Below, one piece after another: positions 63,331 to 64,000 of a DNA stretch of 64,000 nt; position 1 is the stretch's first letter, and every line of letters begins with the position of its first letter. The notes under the pieces were generated by a model. The model was not told where the DNA came from and ran no database searches. It saw only the letters and a program-made list of their open reading frames with translations. Both the position numbers and the translations under genes were made by a program. This stretch comes from Struthio camelus. Lineage: Eukaryota; Chordata; Aves; Struthioniformes; Struthionidae. Where the stretch lies: assembly GCF_040807025.1 (NCBI RefSeq), contig NC_090945.1, forward strand, positions 74,101,088 through 74,165,087. Direction: 5' to 3'.

Positions 63331-64000
63331 CCTTGTTTCGTCTTGGTTATGTCTGTGGTCGTCTTTGCTAACCTAGGTAAATGAGGCTTATACAGTTGCT
63401 CTGACAGCCAGCCATTAGCTCTTGAATTCTTTGAATAATTCCGTTACATGAGTAAGTGTGCAGGTTTACAAGGAAAAAATCCTATAGTTATGCCCACACG
63501 CTGGTTTCTCTCTCTAGCGTGGGTTCTCTGGCTCAGCTGAGTTACGCTAGAACAGTAGCAGGATCCCAGCCTTGCTAGACATCAGTCAACCATAAACAAA
63601 ATCCATTGGAAACTAGATTCTATCACTCTCTCACTTCCTGGCGATACTGTATTAAAGAAAGATGGTATTCTATTTAGATCTAAAAGTTAATTCACAGAGC
63701 TACTATCATGCTTCTGACCACTTTCAGTGTTCTTTGCTTTGATGCGAGTCAGGTGTTTTACTCTGTCATGATACAGCAGTGCTTCTGAGGCTTTCTGGCA
63801 GAGGTCGTCTGAAGTAGGATGGAGGGAGAGGTTTGTTTACAGCATAGGCATTATCAATGTTTTATTTTACAGTAGTGTTTTAGTCATAAATCATATTCTT
63901 GCTCTACTGTGTGTGGTACGATAACATTGTATGCTATCATCACATAAGAAAAGCTGTCCTTGCTCCAAAGACTTTATAGCCCAGTTTCATAGACTATATG
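63331..64000 (+). other. window end, presumed intron
   Basis: No recognisable coding or repeat sequence. It may contain further decayed CR1 sequence continuing from the left. Confidence 0.4.

Noticed and set aside
1-64000. CRISPR arrays, bacterial operons, tRNA or rRNA genes
   Set aside because: No spaced direct-repeat array, operon-like gene packing or cloverleaf sequence was noticed; the window is vertebrate DNA.

Overview
The window looks like avian nuclear DNA. The evidence is a two-exon S100 gene at the left edge, CR1 LINE copies (one with the CR1-type ATTCTGTG 3' repeat), long AT-rich non-coding stretches, CpG islands, and an endogenous retrovirus whose transmembrane protein resembles that of avian alpharetroviruses. 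The species cannot be named from the sequence.

Layout. 1-3.2 kb: a complete S100P-like coding sequence (95 residues, two exons, + strand) with polyadenylation signals. 3.8-10.5 kb: a full-length endogenous retrovirus in the same orientation, 343/341 bp LTRs, TGGCGCCC-type primer binding site, gag, dUTPase-protease, RT-RNase H-integrase, a compact env, polypurine tract. The LTRs are almost identical, yet every gene is broken. 10.5-50.6 kb: intergenic DNA with no gene I can support. It holds a CR1 3' fragment at 23.9-24.6 kb, three gene-less CpG-rich patches (25.2-25.6, 27.2-27.4, 31.3-31.7 kb), degraded ancient SINE-like relics, microsatellites and an AT-rich array. 50.7-52.8 kb: a large CpG island with two good splice donors on the + strand, most simply the promoter and non-coding first exon(s) of a gene running rightward out of the window. 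From remembered mammalian synteny (S100P ... KIAA0232, TBC1D14) KIAA0232 is the best guess, but no coding exon is present to prove it. 52.8-64 kb: AT-rich DNA that would be its first intron, containing a GC-rich repeat-like block with a 28 bp tandem duplication and an old antisense CR1 copy at the right end.

The most interesting object is the retrovirus. It combines a betaretrovirus-like plan (dUTPase fused ahead of protease, Lys-tRNA-like primer site, G GGA AAC slippery site with a correctly spaced stem-loop) with an alpharetrovirus-like TM (cysteine-flanked internal fusion peptide, CX6CC). dUTPase, protease and RT are read in one frame. Its LTRs imply recent insertion, while gag, pro, pol and env carry about nine separate breaks.
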